This document shows, in pieces, positions 59,670-59,838 of a DNA stretch of 59,838 nt. The position numbers were made by a program, and so were the translations under genes. This DNA comes from Pseudomonas lactucae. Lineage in GTDB: Bacteria; Pseudomonadota; Gammaproteobacteria; Pseudomonadales; Pseudomonadaceae. The notes under the pieces are model-generated. The model was not told the DNA's origin. It worked only from the letters and a program-made list of their open reading frames with translations, and did no database searches. Each line of letters opens with the position of its first letter. The first letter of the stretch is position 1. The stretch lies in assembly GCF_016937615.1 (NCBI RefSeq), contig NZ_JAFHKI010000063.1:1-59838 (forward strand), given 5' to 3'.

Positions 59670-59838
59670 ATGACCCACACCGCCCACATTGCCTCTATCG
59701 AACATGAGCTGAATGGCTTTCATCAGAGCCTGGCGGTGTATCGCCAGCAGATGGGGGCCTGGTATTCCCGTGCGCTCGATTCGGTGAGCCATGCCGCGGA
59801 TATGCCGTCGTTGCTGGGCATGGACCGGGTGGTGCGGG
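59670..59838 (+). CDS. Partial gene running off the right edge
   Basis: ATG at 59670, no stop before the end. The 56 readable residues begin MTHTAHIASIEHELNGF and continue HQSLAVYRQQMGAWYSRAL; they look helical and soluble. The family is not recognisable from so short a piece. Confidence 0.6.
   Translation, partial: MTHTAHIASIEHELNGFHQSLAVYRQQMGAWYSRALDSVSHAADMPSLLGMDRVVR

Overview
This window is chromosomal DNA of a Pseudomonas, most likely of the P. fluorescens group. It is GC-rich, carries the short 'tgtgggaggg...ctcccaca' repeats typical of that group, and follows the P. aeruginosa order cobW-cobN-chlI/nfuA-cti-metH/cysI-DUF934/ldcA-dnaQ-rnhA-methyltransferase-gloB-mltD-npp. There are no rRNA, tRNA, CRISPR or insertion-sequence genes.

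Layout. (1) 85-6562, minus: cobalt insertion into the corrin ring (cobW, cobN, a ChlI-type AAA+ ATPase, a VWA protein) behind a cobalamin riboswitch at about 6670-6865. (2) 7032-7619: an orphan gene with a type III secretion-like N-terminus and a candidate HrpL (hrp) box. (3) 7753-10154, plus: a second cobalamin riboswitch, the cobalt transporter cbtB-cbtA, then cobE and cobM. (4) 10342-13312, minus: nfuA and cti; 13477-17187, plus: metH (B12-dependent methionine synthase), so much of the first 17 kb makes, is regulated by or uses B12. (5) 17237-28893: an accessory block on the minus strand with a giant (about 2,337 residue) NEL-type E3 ubiquitin ligase/leucine-rich-repeat protein, a broken C-terminal piece of a second NEL protein, a catalytically degenerate subtilase fused to a chitin-binding-like module, and a periplasmic sugar-binding-type protein; one small DUF2970 gene is on plus. 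(6) 28949-31432: cysI-DUF934 sulfite reduction. (7) 31486-38130: MerR and its divergent flavin oxidoreductase, poxB, an FMN reductase, a LysR regulator, a GNAT acetyltransferase and small unknowns. (8) 38133-44975: ldcA, dnaQ, rnhA, a methyltransferase, gloB and mltD. (9) 45244-52601: a YejABEF/Npp-type peptide ABC importer with two binding proteins. (10) 52721-59838: AraC and LysE, RNase T2, Gfo/Idh, Nudix, a four-gene ECF sigma/anti-sigma/periplasmic sensor operon, a small lipoprotein, a probable small RNA with a 33-residue ORF, and a partial gene at the right edge.

A strong caveat: at least 15 reading frames breaks, in 11 genes including dnaQ, rnhA, cobN, ldcA and the npp operon, are nearly all restored by adding back one G or C next to another G or C. 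That pattern points to systematic assembly/basecalling deletions, not to real gene loss. I therefore annotate these as single full-length genes and give the break points. The most interesting biology is the hrp-box effector candidate wedged between two back-to-back B12 riboswitches, the three-module NEL toxin with its decayed relative, the pseudo-subtilase, and the small-RNA/micro-ORF locus near 58.9 kb.
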